DNA from: Desmonostoc muscorum LEGE 12446
GTDB taxonomy: Bacteria > Cyanobacteriota > Cyanobacteriia > Cyanobacteriales > Nostocaceae
Direction of reading: 5' to 3'
Assembly: GCF_015207005.2 (NCBI RefSeq)
Contig: NZ_JADEXS020000001.1
Span: 4,774,001-4,838,000, forward strand
Length of the DNA: 64,000 nucleotides
Positions 8,705-18,430 of the stretch are shown in pieces. The notes under the pieces are model-generated. The model searched no databases, had not been told where the DNA came from, and saw only the letters and a program-made list of their open reading frames with translations. The translations under genes were made by a program, and so were the position numbers. Numbering within the stretch: position 1 is the first letter of the stretch; each line of letters begins with the position of its first letter.

Positions 8705-9682
8705 ATGACCGTATTAATAGTTACGTTTAGCAAAGACAACGAAAGCATTCCTCTAGTAATCAAAGAAATAGAGGCTAGAGGAGAAAAAGTATTTCGGTTT
8801 GACACAGATAGATATCCTACGGAAGTGAAGTTGGATATTTACCAAGGTGATACTGGACGGGTAATTATTACTGATGGCGAACAGAAGCTTGATTTGAGTG
8901 AGGTATCCTCAGTTTGGTATCGGCGGATGCGCTACGGGCAGAAAATCCCTGACTCAATGGACAAGCAATACAGAGATGCGTCTATTAAAGAATGTCGCGC
9001 CACTGTCAGGGGTATGATTGCCAGCCTCCGGGGATTTCACTTCGATAAAATGTCAAATGTGGATCGGGCTAATAATAAGCAACTACAATTGCAAGTTGCA
9101 GGAGAAATTGGCCTTTTAACTCCGCGTAGCTTGACTTCAAACAATCCAGAAGCAGTTAAGCAATTTGCTCAAGAGTGTCAGCAAGGGATAATCACCAAGA
9201 TGCTTTCTTCCTTTGCAATCTATGATGATCAGGGACGAGAAAACGTTGTGTTTACCACTCCAGTTACAGATGATGATCTGGAGAATATGGCAGGATTGCG
9301 TTTTTGTCCGATGACGTTTCAGGAAAACGTCCCGAAGGCGCTGGAGTTGCGGACAACCATTGTCGGACACCGCGTATTTACTGCCGCAGTAGACTCCCAA
9401 AGTTTGGAGGGATCTACTTACGACTGGCGCAAAGAGGGGAAAGCCTTAGTTCACAATTGGAAACCTTACGACTTGCCAGAAGATATTGAGAAAAAGCTTC
9501 TTCAACTCATGGCTTATTTTGGCTTAAACTATGGAGCGATTGATATTATTGTTACCCCCGATAATCGGCACGTATTCCTCGAAGTTAACCCAGTCGGGGA
9601 ATTTTTCTGGATGGAGATATATCCACCACACTATCCTATTTCGCAGGCGATCGCAGAAATTTTGCTCACTGGTAAAAATTAG
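8705..9682 (+). CDS. mdnC: ATP-grasp microviridin ligase (MvdD/MdnC type)
   Basis: This 325-residue protein opens MTVLIVTFSKDNESIPLV and has the RFDTDRYPTEV stretch typical of MvdD-family ribosomal-peptide maturases. The C-terminal ATP-grasp Mg2+ site is visible as FLEVNP (E293, N295). Enzymes of this type use ATP to activate Asp/Glu side chains of the precursor and close the two omega-ester rings; a separate paralog normally makes the lactam. Length and N-terminus fit the ester-forming type better than the shorter lactam-forming type. Only one ligase occurs here, so the lactam enzyme is absent, encoded elsewhere, or not used. The exporter gene starts 13 bp after the stop, suggesting co-transcription. 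Confidence 0.9.
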   Translation: MTVLIVTFSKDNESIPLVIKEIEARGEKVFRFDTDRYPTEVKLDIYQGDTGRVIITDGEQKLDLSEVSSVWYRRMRYGQKIPDSMDKQYRDASIKECRATVRGMIASLRGFHFDKMSNVDRANNKQLQLQVAGEIGLLTPRSLTSNNPEAVKQFAQECQQGIITKMLSSFAIYDDQGRENVVFTTPVTDDDLENMAGLRFCPMTFQENVPKALELRTTIVGHRVFTAAVDSQSLEGSTYDWRKEGKALVHNWKPYDLPEDIEKKLLQLMAYFGLNYGAIDIIVTPDNRHVFLEVNPVGEFFWMEIYPPHYPISQAIAEILLTGKN

Positions 9683-9695
9683 GAATTTCTAGAAG

Positions 9696-11468
9696 ATGCA
9701 AACTCCATTTGTTCGCGATCGAGGCATAACTAATCCTCTTTCAGTTTTTACTAAATTTTGGGAAGATGTCAGAGTATTCGCAGCGCCTTACTGGTATCCA
9801 ACAGAAGCAGAGGGAAGGGCATTTTCAGACGTGATTCGCTCATGGGGAATGCTCATTCTCCTAGTATTATTAATAGTTGGAATTGTAGGTCTAAGTTCTG
9901 TCGGTAGCTACTGGAATCGCTATGTACTCGATATCGTTATTCAAGAGAGGGATATTGATAAATATAATAGTACTTTATTAGTGTCCACTCTCTTTATTTT
10001 AGCGACAGTCTTATCAGTAACTTTTTTGAGATATGTCAGAAAAAAAATAATTATTGATTGGTACAAATGGCTAAATAATTATATTTTAGAAAAATACCTG
10101 AGTAATCGAGCTTATTATAAAATAAATTTTAAATCTGATATAGATAATCCAGATCAACGCCTATCCAGAGAAATAGAACCTATTGTCAGTAATGCTTTAA
10201 GGCTTTCAAGTACCTTCCTAGAAAAAATTTTGGGAATGCTAAGTTCTCTCATAATTCTCTGGACAATTTCTTCACAAATTGCAATTTTTTTGGTTGTTTA
10301 TACAATTATAGGTAATCTTATAGCTGTTTACTTGAATCAAGAATTAAATAAAATTAATCAAGAAGAACTACAGTTTAAAGCAGACTTTGCTTATTGTCTG
10401 ACTCATGTTCGCAATCACGCTGAATCCATTGCTTTTTTTCAGGGAGAAGAAGAAGAATTAAATATAATTGAGCGCCGATTTAATAATGTTCTGAAAAATG
10501 CTGAACGCAGGCTGAATTGGGAGAGAGGACAAGATGCTTTTGGCAGAGCTTATCAGTCTGCTATCAGTGTATTTTCGATGTTTATCCTCACACCTTTATT
10601 TATCCAGAATCAAATTGATTATGGAGAAATTAGCCAAGTTACTTACGCTTGCTTTATGTTTTCTAATTCTCTGGGAGAATTAATAGGTGAATTTGGGACT
10701 TTAGGGTGGTTTTCTAGTTATGTACAGCGTTTATCTGATTTTTCGGATGCTTTAGAAGCTGTTACTAAACAACCAGAAAATGTAAGTACTATTAAAGTAA
10801 TAGAAGAAAAACATTTAGCTTTTGAGAATTTCACACTACAAACACCAAACTATGAGCAAGTGATCGTCAAAGATTTATCATTGTCTGTTCAACCAGGAGA
10901 AGGGTTATTGATTGTTGGCCCTAGCGGTCGGGGTAAAAGTTCTTTGTTGAGAGCGATCGCTGGTTTGTGGAATGCAGGAACTGGTCGTTTGGTGCGTCCT
11001 CCCCTAGAAGAAATGTTATTTTTACCCCAACGTCCTTATATAATTTTGGGTACTTTGCGCCAACAGTTACTCTACCCTAAAACTAATCGTCAAATGACCG
11101 ACGCAGAACTCCAAACAGTTTTGCAACAAGTAAACCTAGAAAATTTGCTCAGTCGAGTTGAAGGCTTTGATACTGAAATTCCTTGGGAGAATATTTTGTC
11201 TTTGGGAGAACAACAACGCCTAGCTTTTGCACGCCTGTTAGTGACTCATCCAAGGTTCACCATATTAGATGAAGCAACAAGTGCCTTGGATTTAAAAAAC
11301 GAAGGAAGTTTATATCAACAATTACAAGAAACGAAAACAACGTTTATCAGTGTTGGACATAGAGAAAGCCTATTTGATTATCATCAATGGGTATTAGAAC
11401 TTGCACAAGATTCCAGTTGGCAACTTATGAAGGTAGGGGATTATCGTACTCAAAACGGTCAAAAATAA
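9696..11468 (+). CDS. mdnE: ABC exporter (fused permease-ATPase) of the microviridin locus
   Basis: This 590-residue half transporter has an N-terminal membrane domain of the ABC_membrane_2/SbmA type (helices around residues 50-75, 95-115, 175-215) and a C-terminal ATPase. Walker A is GPSGRGKSS (408-416). The signature is LSLGEQQRLAFA, as in YddA/ABCD-like transporters, followed by FTILDEATSALD. It follows the ligase closely and matches the exporter found in known microviridin clusters, so it probably exports the cyclised peptide. After the TAA at 11466 the same frame stays open for 37 more codons (to 11582) with a hydrophilic composition, so an earlier, longer tail is possible. Confidence 0.88.
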   Translation: MQTPFVRDRGITNPLSVFTKFWEDVRVFAAPYWYPTEAEGRAFSDVIRSWGMLILLVLLIVGIVGLSSVGSYWNRYVLDIVIQERDIDKYNSTLLVSTLFILATVLSVTFLRYVRKKIIIDWYKWLNNYILEKYLSNRAYYKINFKSDIDNPDQRLSREIEPIVSNALRLSSTFLEKILGMLSSLIILWTISSQIAIFLVVYTIIGNLIAVYLNQELNKINQEELQFKADFAYCLTHVRNHAESIAFFQGEEEELNIIERRFNNVLKNAERRLNWERGQDAFGRAYQSAISVFSMFILTPLFIQNQIDYGEISQVTYACFMFSNSLGELIGEFGTLGWFSSYVQRLSDFSDALEAVTKQPENVSTIKVIEEKHLAFENFTLQTPNYEQVIVKDLSLSVQPGEGLLIVGPSGRGKSSLLRAIAGLWNAGTGRLVRPPLEEMLFLPQRPYIILGTLRQQLLYPKTNRQMTDAELQTVLQQVNLENLLSRVEGFDTEIPWENILSLGEQQRLAFARLLVTHPRFTILDEATSALDLKNEGSLYQQLQETKTTFISVGHRESLFDYHQWVLELAQDSSWQLMKVGDYRTQNGQK

Positions 11469-11851
11469 AGTATTAGTAAACCTACTGTAAATACTCAAAT
11501 TAGAATAGATAATTCATCTGAAGATCAATCACAAAATGGATCGGTAATCAGTACAAGCGAAAAGATTTCTCATAAGAAATAAAGTTTATCGAACAGAATT
11601 CAGTAGTCATAAGTCAGAATTCAGTTGGGTATTTTGACTGAAAAAGCGTAAAGCCTCCTCTTCTCTAGCAGAGGCTGCGCTAACGAGAGGCAACTCTTAG
11701 AGGGCTTTAAATTCAACAATGAAGCTGTAGTGATTTTGCGATTCCGGGGGAGTATACTCCCTGGCTTATATCTGTTAGCGATCGCACTCTTGTTGTTATT
11801 AACTAGACTTCTTGCAAAAGTCCTACTCTCTATTTTCAAGGCAGGTATATT
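11469..11851. other. Intergenic region after the microviridin exporter
   Basis: No gene is recognised. It contains the open extension of the exporter frame (to 11582), heptamer repeat traces (GAATTCAGT) and an incomplete repeat end at about 11803 (AGACTTCTTGCAAAAG) related to the adjacent MITE. Confidence 0.5.
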
Positions 11852-11973
11852 AGACCTCTTGCAAAAGTCCCTAACACCCCACCCCCAACCCCGAGCCGCT
11901 CTTCGGGAGGGGAGCGTTTGCTTTACTCAAATGCGGGGTGGGGTTCTTTATTTTTGATTTATGCAAGAGGTCT
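11852..11973. mobile_element. 122-bp MITE of the AGACCTCTTGCAA family
   Basis: AGACCTCTTGCAAAAG at the left and ATGCAAGAGGTCT at the right are inverted ends. ATT flanks both sides (11849-11851 and 11974-11976), as for the element at 3261-3518. The interior carries GC-rich arms around 11875-11943 that can fold into a hairpin. The stretch 11974-12301 shows no gene and presumably holds the promoter of the next gene. Confidence 0.75.
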
Positions 11974-12301
11974 ATTGTATTACTTAATTTTTTTATAACC
12001 TAAAATTAATATATCTTTAATTTTTCCATGAGTTACTATTGTGTGGTGTTTCAATTTACTAAAAACTCTATTCAATATTAATTAACCTCTGATGTGAAAA
12101 ATTTAAATTTTGGAAAAATCTTAAACCTACTTAAAAGTCAGCATTTATCACAGTTAATTTAACATTGAACACATGCTTATAAAGAAATGGTTATTAAATT
12201 ACAAAAGAGGAACTTAATCATGAGATAAAGCTTGTGTAAAAAAATATGAATAAATACAAAGTGCTAAAACAAGTAAGCTATATCAGGGTGAAAACATAGT
12301 C

Positions 12302-15112
12302 ATGATTTTTAACGGTACTTCGAGTCAAGATGAATTGTACGCCAGTAAAAATGACCAAGTTTTTGGCTTTGAGGGAGATGATATTCTAGATGCTTCCAAT
12401 GGTGAAGGCAATAATTTGCTTGATGGTGGATCTGGAAGCGATCGCCTTTTTGCCAACAACAACGATACCTTAAGAGGCGGTATTGGAGCAGATGATTTAT
12501 TTGCTGTAAGTAGTTCTGGTTTTAACATCCTGGAAGCAGGAGAAGACAACGATCGCCTTTTTGTAGTTGAAGGTAGCAATAACAAACTCGATGGTGCTTC
12601 CGGAAACGATCGCCTCACAGTTTCCGATGGCACTGGCTACAACACACTATTGGGTGGACTTGGCAATGATGTATTAAATGTATCCAATACAACAGGTAAT
12701 AACAGCCTTGAGGGTAACGAAGCCGATGACGTTTTGATTGGGGGATTAGCTAGCGATCGCTTATTTGGTGGATCTGGTGATGATTTACTATTTGGTGGTA
12801 AAAAAGGCAGCCAACTAACAGGAGGTACTGGAAAAGACCGCTTTTTTATTGCTAGTGCAGCGGTTCCTGATGTACCTGTTGAAGTATTCGATTTTACTCA
12901 AGGTCAAGATAAACTTCTAATTAATGGAATTCCCGAAGTTCAGAAATTCTCAGATTTAAAATTAGAGCAAATAGGACTCGATACATCCATCAAAGTTAAT
13001 ATCAATGGTGAGTTGAAAGAGTTCGGCATTTTAAGAAATGTCCAAGCCAACACTCTGACATCAGATGACTTTGAATTTCAAGTTGGAGTTTTCGCAATTA
13101 GTGATGCTTCAGCGATCGAAGGAAATGTTATTACCTTCACCATCACCCGCACAGAATATACCCAGTCTGAACAAAGCATAACTGTATCTACATCTTTGAC
13201 GGCAGAAGATACCGCCAGTACAGCCGACTTTGGAACAAAAACAGAGACTATCATTTTTGAAGCGGGAGCAACCCAAAAAAGCTTCACAGTTCAAATAACT
13301 CCAGATTTCGTGTTCGAGGGAAATGAGACTTTTACCGTTAGTTTGAGCAATCCCACAAACAAAGCAATTATTAATCCTACAAGTGGTACGGCTAAAGGAA
13401 CTATCAACAATGACGATCCAAATCCTTTAGTTATCATTACCCAAACTGACGGCAGCACAAATGTTAGCGAAGCTGGCGCAACTGATAGCTATTCTGTGGT
13501 ACTTGCAAGCCAGCCAACTGCTGATGTGATCGTTACTATCAATGGTGGCGAACAAATCCAAACCAGTGCCAAGACTCTCACATTTACCACACAGAACTGG
13601 AATGTAGCACAAAATGTGACGGTAACAGCGGTAGATGATGCGATCGTAGAAGGCGATGACAGTCAGACTATCGAGCATACAGCCACAAGCAGCGATGCTG
13701 ATTATGATGGCATTGCCATTGACCCCGTAAACGTTAATATTTCTGACAACGATAATGATGACAATCCAAATCCTTTAGTTATCATTACCCAAACTGAGGA
13801 CAGCACAAATGTTAGCGAAGGTGGTACAGATGATAGTTACTCTCTGGTACTCGCAAGCCAGCCAAATGCTGATGTAATCGTTACTATCGATAGTGGCGAA
13901 CAAATCCAAACCAGTGCCAAGACTCTCACATTTACCACACAGAACTGGAATGTAGCACAAAATGTGACGGTAACAGCGGTAGATGATGCGATCGTAGAAG
14001 GCGATGACAGTCAGACTATCGAGCATACAGCCACAAGCAGCGATGCTGATTATGATGGCATTGCCATTGACCCCGTAAACATTAATATCACTGACAACGA
14101 TATCCCACTATCAAAAAATGCTGACAATGATATCTTCACCATCAAAGGTAATGGTAAGAAAACAAGACTCTCAGTTGAATTAACAGCCCACAGTTCTAAT
14201 CAGTTTTATGAACTGGGAGTATTCACCGTAAGCGATGAACAAGGAAATATTGGTGATATTGTCCCTGGTGGTAGTGGTTATACTGAAGCTGCCTTGCAAC
14301 GAGCCAAGGTAATTTTTTCCTCCCTGGCTAATATTCCCAATGGTTTTAATAGTGACTTAACAAGTCTTTTGGAATTTAACTCTGGTGAACAACTGAGATT
14401 TTACTTGGTACGCAATACCACCACTGATAGTATCCTGGCAGGACAAACTCCCATAAGCAACGTACTATTTTTTGACCCAAAAAATCTTCAAATCGAAAGC
14501 TTGAACGACGGTAGTTTTTCCCTAGCTTGGAAAAACCAAGATTTAGTAGTAAAAATTCAACCCACTGATCAAGAATTACCTTTAGGTGCAAGTTTTCAAG
14601 GCAAAAATCAAGGTGAACTGATTGATTTACGGGGTGTGACACAATCGGTAACAGCTGAGTTTGCGGTTCATAGAGAAGCTGCATTCAACAACTTTGTCGG
14701 CTTCTATAAAGTTGCTGATGAGAATGGTGGTATTGACACTAATGATGATGGCGTAGCAGATATTCTTGTTGGACAGAGTGGTTATGCCGAAGCCGCCGTG
14801 CGAAAACGTGTTGTAGGTATTGACTTGACAGTAAGCAACCAAGGTACAGCTTCTTACACTGGCACTTTTGGGGCTGATTCGCTATTTGCACCATTTATTA
14901 TTGTTGATGGTAGACCCGATGCATTTCTTGATGGCAATCCTAATAACAATCCAGCGATTTACTTCCCATTTTTAGGTGCTAACACTGACAAGACAGATCA
15001 CATTCAGTTATTGGGAAATAACACCTTTGGCTTTGAAGATTTAGTAAATGGTGGTGATAAAGATTACAACGATGTGATTGTGCGGGTGAATTTGAGCGTC
15101 AACGCTGTTTAA
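12302..15112 (+). CDS. Large RTX / Calx-beta / DUF4114 extracellular protein
   Basis: This 936-residue protein starts with RTX-like Gly/Asp repeats (about 1-220; GFEGDDILDAS, GGSGDDLLFGG). A Calx-beta domain follows (about 258-365; ASAIEGNVITFTITR, GTINNDD), then two nearly identical 116-residue repeats (about 374-600; NPLVIITQT...NVSE). The end is a DUF4114 module with [19 protein letters not shown]. Such proteins are secreted calcium-binding surface or adhesin-like proteins. There is no Sec signal, and the C-terminal module is shared with the next gene. Secretion by the ABC/HlyD pair encoded at 20.7-25.4 kb is an inference from proximity. Confidence 0.85.
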   Translation: MIFNGTSSQDELYASKNDQVFGFEGDDILDASNGEGNNLLDGGSGSDRLFANNNDTLRGGIGADDLFAVSSSGFNILEAGEDNDRLFVVEGSNNKLDGASGNDRLTVSDGTGYNTLLGGLGNDVLNVSNTTGNNSLEGNEADDVLIGGLASDRLFGGSGDDLLFGGKKGSQLTGGTGKDRFFIASAAVPDVPVEVFDFTQGQDKLLINGIPEVQKFSDLKLEQIGLDTSIKVNINGELKEFGILRNVQANTLTSDDFEFQVGVFAISDASAIEGNVITFTITRTEYTQSEQSITVSTSLTAEDTASTADFGTKTETIIFEAGATQKSFTVQITPDFVFEGNETFTVSLSNPTNKAIINPTSGTAKGTINNDDPNPLVIITQTDGSTNVSEAGATDSYSVVLASQPTADVIVTINGGEQIQTSAKTLTFTTQNWNVAQNVTVTAVDDAIVEGDDSQTIEHTATSSDADYDGIAIDPVNVNISDNDNDDNPNPLVIITQTEDSTNVSEGGTDDSYSLVLASQPNADVIVTIDSGEQIQTSAKTLTFTTQNWNVAQNVTVTAVDDAIVEGDDSQTIEHTATSSDADYDGIAIDPVNINITDNDIPLSKNADNDIFTIKGNGKKTRLSVELTAHSSNQFYELGVFTVSDEQGNIGDIVPGGSGYTEAALQRAKVIFSSLANIPNGFNSDLTSLLEFNSGEQLRFYLVRNTTTDSILAGQTPISNVLFFDPKNLQIESLNDGSFSLAWKNQDLVVKIQPTDQELPLGASFQGKNQGELIDLRGVTQSVTAEFAVHREAAFNNFVGFYKVADENGGIDTNDDGVADILVGQSGYAEAAVRKRVVGIDLTVSNQGTASYTGTFGADSLFAPFIIVDGRPDAFLDGNPNNNPAIYFPFLGANTDKTDHIQLLGNNTFGFEDLVNGGDKDYNDVIVRVNLSVNAV
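13421..14116 (+). repeat. Two 348-bp direct repeats inside the Calx-beta/DUF4114 gene
   Basis: Units starting at 13421 and 13769 are almost identical over 348 bp (116 codons). Long stretches are exact, for example around 13560-13735 against 13908-14083. This indicates recent in-frame duplication or gene conversion of one extracellular domain. Confidence 0.9.
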
Positions 15113-15505
15113 TAATATTAAATTAGCGTTGCTAACATCTTGTCCGCCCTAATTATTCAACTTAAATCTCGACAGCTTACCATTTCACAAAATACCTGAT
15201 ACAGATAGATGTAAGGGCGTACAGATGTATGCCCTTACACCCTATTCATGGGTTACAAAGATTTTTGTTAATGTTATACATCCTGAATAAATTCAAATAA
15301 TTATTTAGCACAATCGAAGAACCATCACCAGATTCTGGAGGTAATTATTCAGCAAAAATACTTAAAATTTAACTGTAATTAGTATTAAAAAATTATAAAT
15401 ACTTTTTTGCTGGGCTACTATAAAATCGTAAATTTACTGAAGGCATATGTCGGTTTGATCTCATAAATTAAATCGTATAAATAGCAAGTATTAAAAGGTA
15501 AAATT
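15113..15505. other. Intergenic region with palindromic repeat
   Basis: No gene is seen. ACCATTTCAC at 15180 followed by a 28-bp palindrome at 15211-15238 (GTAAGGGCGTACAG and its near complement) matches the small element at 3395-3493. The AT-rich remainder probably holds the promoter of the gene at 15506. Confidence 0.6.
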
Positions 15506-17968
15506 ATGACAGAGAAAATTCTGAATTTTGTAGAAGTTCAAAAAAATAATACAAATGGTGTCAATGGGCTTGGTGGGAGTTTCTTTACCGCCATCAGCCC
15601 CGACGGCAAATTCCTCTATGCATCTGGGTATGATGACTCGGCGGTGGTGGTATTTGAGCGCAATCAAGAAACAGGCCAGCTGAGTTTTGTAGAAGTTCAA
15701 AAAGATGATATAAATGGCGTCGATGGGCTTGGTAGCGCTGAATCCCTCGCTCTCAGCCCCGACGGCAAATTCCTCTATGTTCCTGGATATAGTGACTCGG
15801 CGCTAGCGGTGTTTGAGCGCGATAAACTAACAGGCAAGTTGACTTTTGTAGAAATTCAAAAAGATGATACAAATGGCGTCGATGGACTTGCTAATGCCAC
15901 TTCTGTAACTGTCAGCCCCGATGGCAAATTCCTCTATGCTACTGGATATGGTGACTCGGCGGTAGCGGTATTTGAGTGTGATGAACTAACAGGCAAGTTG
16001 ACTTTTGTAGAAGTTCAAAAAGATGATACAAATGGTGTCGATGGACTTGCTGGTGCTCTCTTCGTAACTGTCAGCCCCGACGGCAAATTCCTCTATGCTG
16101 CTGGAGGTGACGAGTCCGCGGTATCAGTGTTTGAGCGCGATGAACTAACAGGCAAGTTGACTTTTGTAGAAGTTCAAAAAGATGATACAAATGGTGTCGA
16201 TGGACTTGCTGCTGTCAACTCCGTAACTGTCAGCCCTGATGGGAAATTTCTCTATGCTGCTGGATTTGGGGACTCAGCGCTGGCGGTGTTTGAGCGGGAT
16301 GAACAAACAGGCAAGTTGACTTTTGTAGAAGTTCAAAAAGATGATACAGATGGTGTAGATGGACTTAATGCTGCCACTTCTGTAACTGTCAGCCCCGATG
16401 GGAAATATCTCTATGCTACTGGATATTATGATTCCGCAGTAGCAGTATTTGAGCGCAATCAAGAAACAGGTGAGTTGACTTTTGTAGAAGTTCAAAAAGA
16501 TGATACAGATGGTGTAGATGGACTTGCTGCTACCACTTCTGTAACTGTCAGCCCTGACGGGAAACATCTATATGCATCTGGATCTTATGACTCGGCGGTG
16601 ACGGTGTTTAGTGCGCCTTTCAACCATGCGCCAGAGGTGGCAAATGAAATTCAAGATCAAGAAGCCACTGAAGATAGTGTCTTTAACTTCACCGTTCCAG
16701 TTGACACCTTCAGCGATGTAGATGCTGAAGACATCCTGACTTACACTGCAACTCTGGCAAATGATGATTTACTACCGACTTGGTTGAATTTCAATCCTAC
16801 TACCCTTACCTTCAGTGGCACTCCGACAAATAACGATGTGGGTAGTCTAGACATCAAAGTTATCGCTGAAGATATTGCTGGAGATGAAGCCAGTGATGTA
16901 TTTACACTTGCGGTTGCTGAAAAGAATTTGGAACTTGGGTCTACAAATACCCAGATAACAACTATTTTCCAGATTGTCAATATTACTCAGAATATCTTTA
17001 CCGTCAAAAGCAAAGTTAAGGGTGGCAAAGGAAAACTTTCCATTAAGATTAAAAGCACTGGTTCTAAACAGGTGGATGAACTGTGTGTATTTAATGTTGA
17101 TGATGATGAAGGTAAGATTGACGGCATAGCCCCTGGTGCAGAAGGCTATGCAAAAGCGGCTCTTTTGCGTTCAAAGGTGATTTTCTGCTCCCTTGGCAAT
17201 TCACCTAATGGTTTTAATAGTGCCGACTTGACAAACGTATTAGAATTTGAGTCTAATACCAAACTGCGATTCTATATGATATCCAACAGTACTACTCAGG
17301 CTGTACTGTCTGGAAAAACCTCTTTCTCAAGTGTCGTTTTTTCCTCAGCTACAAATAACAACACAGAAGAGGAAGGATTTTCTCTCAACTTCCAGAACTT
17401 AGTTGTGACGGTTCAAGCAACAAATCAACAGATCACTTTGGGTACGGGTTTGCAAGGGAAAAAGGAAGGACAACTGATTGATTTACGGGATATCACACAA
17501 TCAGTAAAGGCTGACTTTAAGGTTCACAGAGAAGCTGCATTCAACAACTGCGTCGGGTTCTATAAAATTGCTGATGAAAGTGGTGGAATTGACACAAATG
17601 GTGATGGTGTAGCAGATGTTCTTGTTGGACAGGCTGGTTACGCCGAAGCCGCCGTGCGTGCGCGTGTTACAGGCATGGATTTGACAGTGAGCAACCAAGG
17701 TACAGCCTCTTACAGCAGCACTTTTGGAGCTGATTCGCTGTTTGCACCATTTATTATTGTTGATGGTAAACCCGATGCGTTTCTTGATAGTAATGGCAAT
17801 AATAATCCCAAGGTTTATTTTGCATTCTTAGGTGCGAATACAGGCAATACAGATCATATTCGTCTTTTGGGTAATAACACTTTTGGCTTTGAAGATTTGC
17901 CTTCAGGGGGCGACAAAGATTACAACGATGTGATTGTACAGATCAGTTTGACTGCCAATCCTATTTAA
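15506..17968 (+). CDS. Seven-bladed lactonase-like beta-propeller protein with DUF4114 C-terminus
   Basis: This 820-residue protein has seven consecutive 53-residue repeats (residues 3-372), each with [24 protein letters not shown] and SAVAVFER. These are the marks of a 6-phosphogluconolactonase-like seven-bladed propeller. A dystroglycan/Ig-like domain follows (about 376-475; [31 protein letters not shown]). The end is a DUF4114 module paralogous to that of the preceding gene ([19 protein letters not shown]). It has no RTX nonapeptides and no Sec signal, so if it is secreted the signal is likely in the shared C-terminal module. A ligand-binding or adhesive role is more likely than enzymatic activity. 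Confidence 0.85.
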   Translation: MTEKILNFVEVQKNNTNGVNGLGGSFFTAISPDGKFLYASGYDDSAVVVFERNQETGQLSFVEVQKDDINGVDGLGSAESLALSPDGKFLYVPGYSDSALAVFERDKLTGKLTFVEIQKDDTNGVDGLANATSVTVSPDGKFLYATGYGDSAVAVFECDELTGKLTFVEVQKDDTNGVDGLAGALFVTVSPDGKFLYAAGGDESAVSVFERDELTGKLTFVEVQKDDTNGVDGLAAVNSVTVSPDGKFLYAAGFGDSALAVFERDEQTGKLTFVEVQKDDTDGVDGLNAATSVTVSPDGKYLYATGYYDSAVAVFERNQETGELTFVEVQKDDTDGVDGLAATTSVTVSPDGKHLYASGSYDSAVTVFSAPFNHAPEVANEIQDQEATEDSVFNFTVPVDTFSDVDAEDILTYTATLANDDLLPTWLNFNPTTLTFSGTPTNNDVGSLDIKVIAEDIAGDEASDVFTLAVAEKNLELGSTNTQITTIFQIVNITQNIFTVKSKVKGGKGKLSIKIKSTGSKQVDELCVFNVDDDEGKIDGIAPGAEGYAKAALLRSKVIFCSLGNSPNGFNSADLTNVLEFESNTKLRFYMISNSTTQAVLSGKTSFSSVVFSSATNNNTEEEGFSLNFQNLVVTVQATNQQITLGTGLQGKKEGQLIDLRDITQSVKADFKVHREAAFNNCVGFYKIADESGGIDTNGDGVADVLVGQAGYAEAAVRARVTGMDLTVSNQGTASYSSTFGADSLFAPFIIVDGKPDAFLDSNGNNNPKVYFAFLGANTGNTDHIRLLGNNTFGFEDLPSGGDKDYNDVIVQISLTANPI
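15533..16645 (+). repeat. Seven tandem 159-bp repeats
   Basis: The marker GAAGTTCAAAAAGATGAT recurs at 15533, 15692, 15851, 16010, 16169, 16328 and 16487, exactly every 159 bp, in frame with the 53-residue propeller blades. High identity between units points to recent amplification or ongoing homogenisation. Confidence 0.95.
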
Positions 17969-17977
17969 TATATAGGA

Positions 17978-18430
17978 TATAGGAGTAGTATTTGATTTTT
18001 GAAAAAATCTAAGTAGTATGTAGGGTGTGTTATGGCGTAGCCTAACGCACCCGAACCTTTGTGTGGTGCGTTATGCCAAAGGCTAACACACCCTACGTGT
18101 ATTTCAATAATCAAATGGGTGCGGCTCTTTTGGAAAGACGATTTTTATTTGAGTAAAAAGCCGGAAATTTAAACAGAGAAGGGATTCTAAGCTTTAGGCG
18201 TTCTAAAAATATGTTCGCTCAAACTTCAAAAACGAAAGCATATTTTTTTGTATTATCGTATTACAGGTTGAGATGGGGTTTTTGCGTTTCATGTTTTTGC
18301 GATCGCTTAATTCTACCTATTTAGGCAAGAAAACGTAAATCAAGATATAGAAGGGTTAAAAGCACGTAATACGTTTGTAATATATCGTCTTCCTAGAAGA
18401 GCCGCACCCTAATCAAATATGAGTCCTATA
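17978..18430. repeat. Dispersed 108-bp-type repeat split by a MITE
   Basis: The left part (17978-18116) and right end (18419-18430, ATGAGTCCTATA) together correspond to the intact copy at 7899-8006. They are separated by an inserted 293-bp element and its 9-bp target duplication. Confidence 0.8.
18117..18409. mobile_element. 293-bp MITE with 26-bp inverted ends and 9-bp target duplication
   Basis: Inverted ends 18117-18142 and 18384-18409 match at 23 of 26 positions; both begin GGGTGCGGCTCTT. TAATCAAAT flanks both sides (18108-18116 and 18410-18418). No transposase is encoded, so it is non-autonomous. Its parent transposase family is not evident from the window. Confidence 0.9.

Noticed and set aside
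13427..14026. Paired minus-strand frames of 83 codons in the Calx-beta gene
   Set aside because: They are duplicated only because the plus-strand domain is duplicated; both are shadows.
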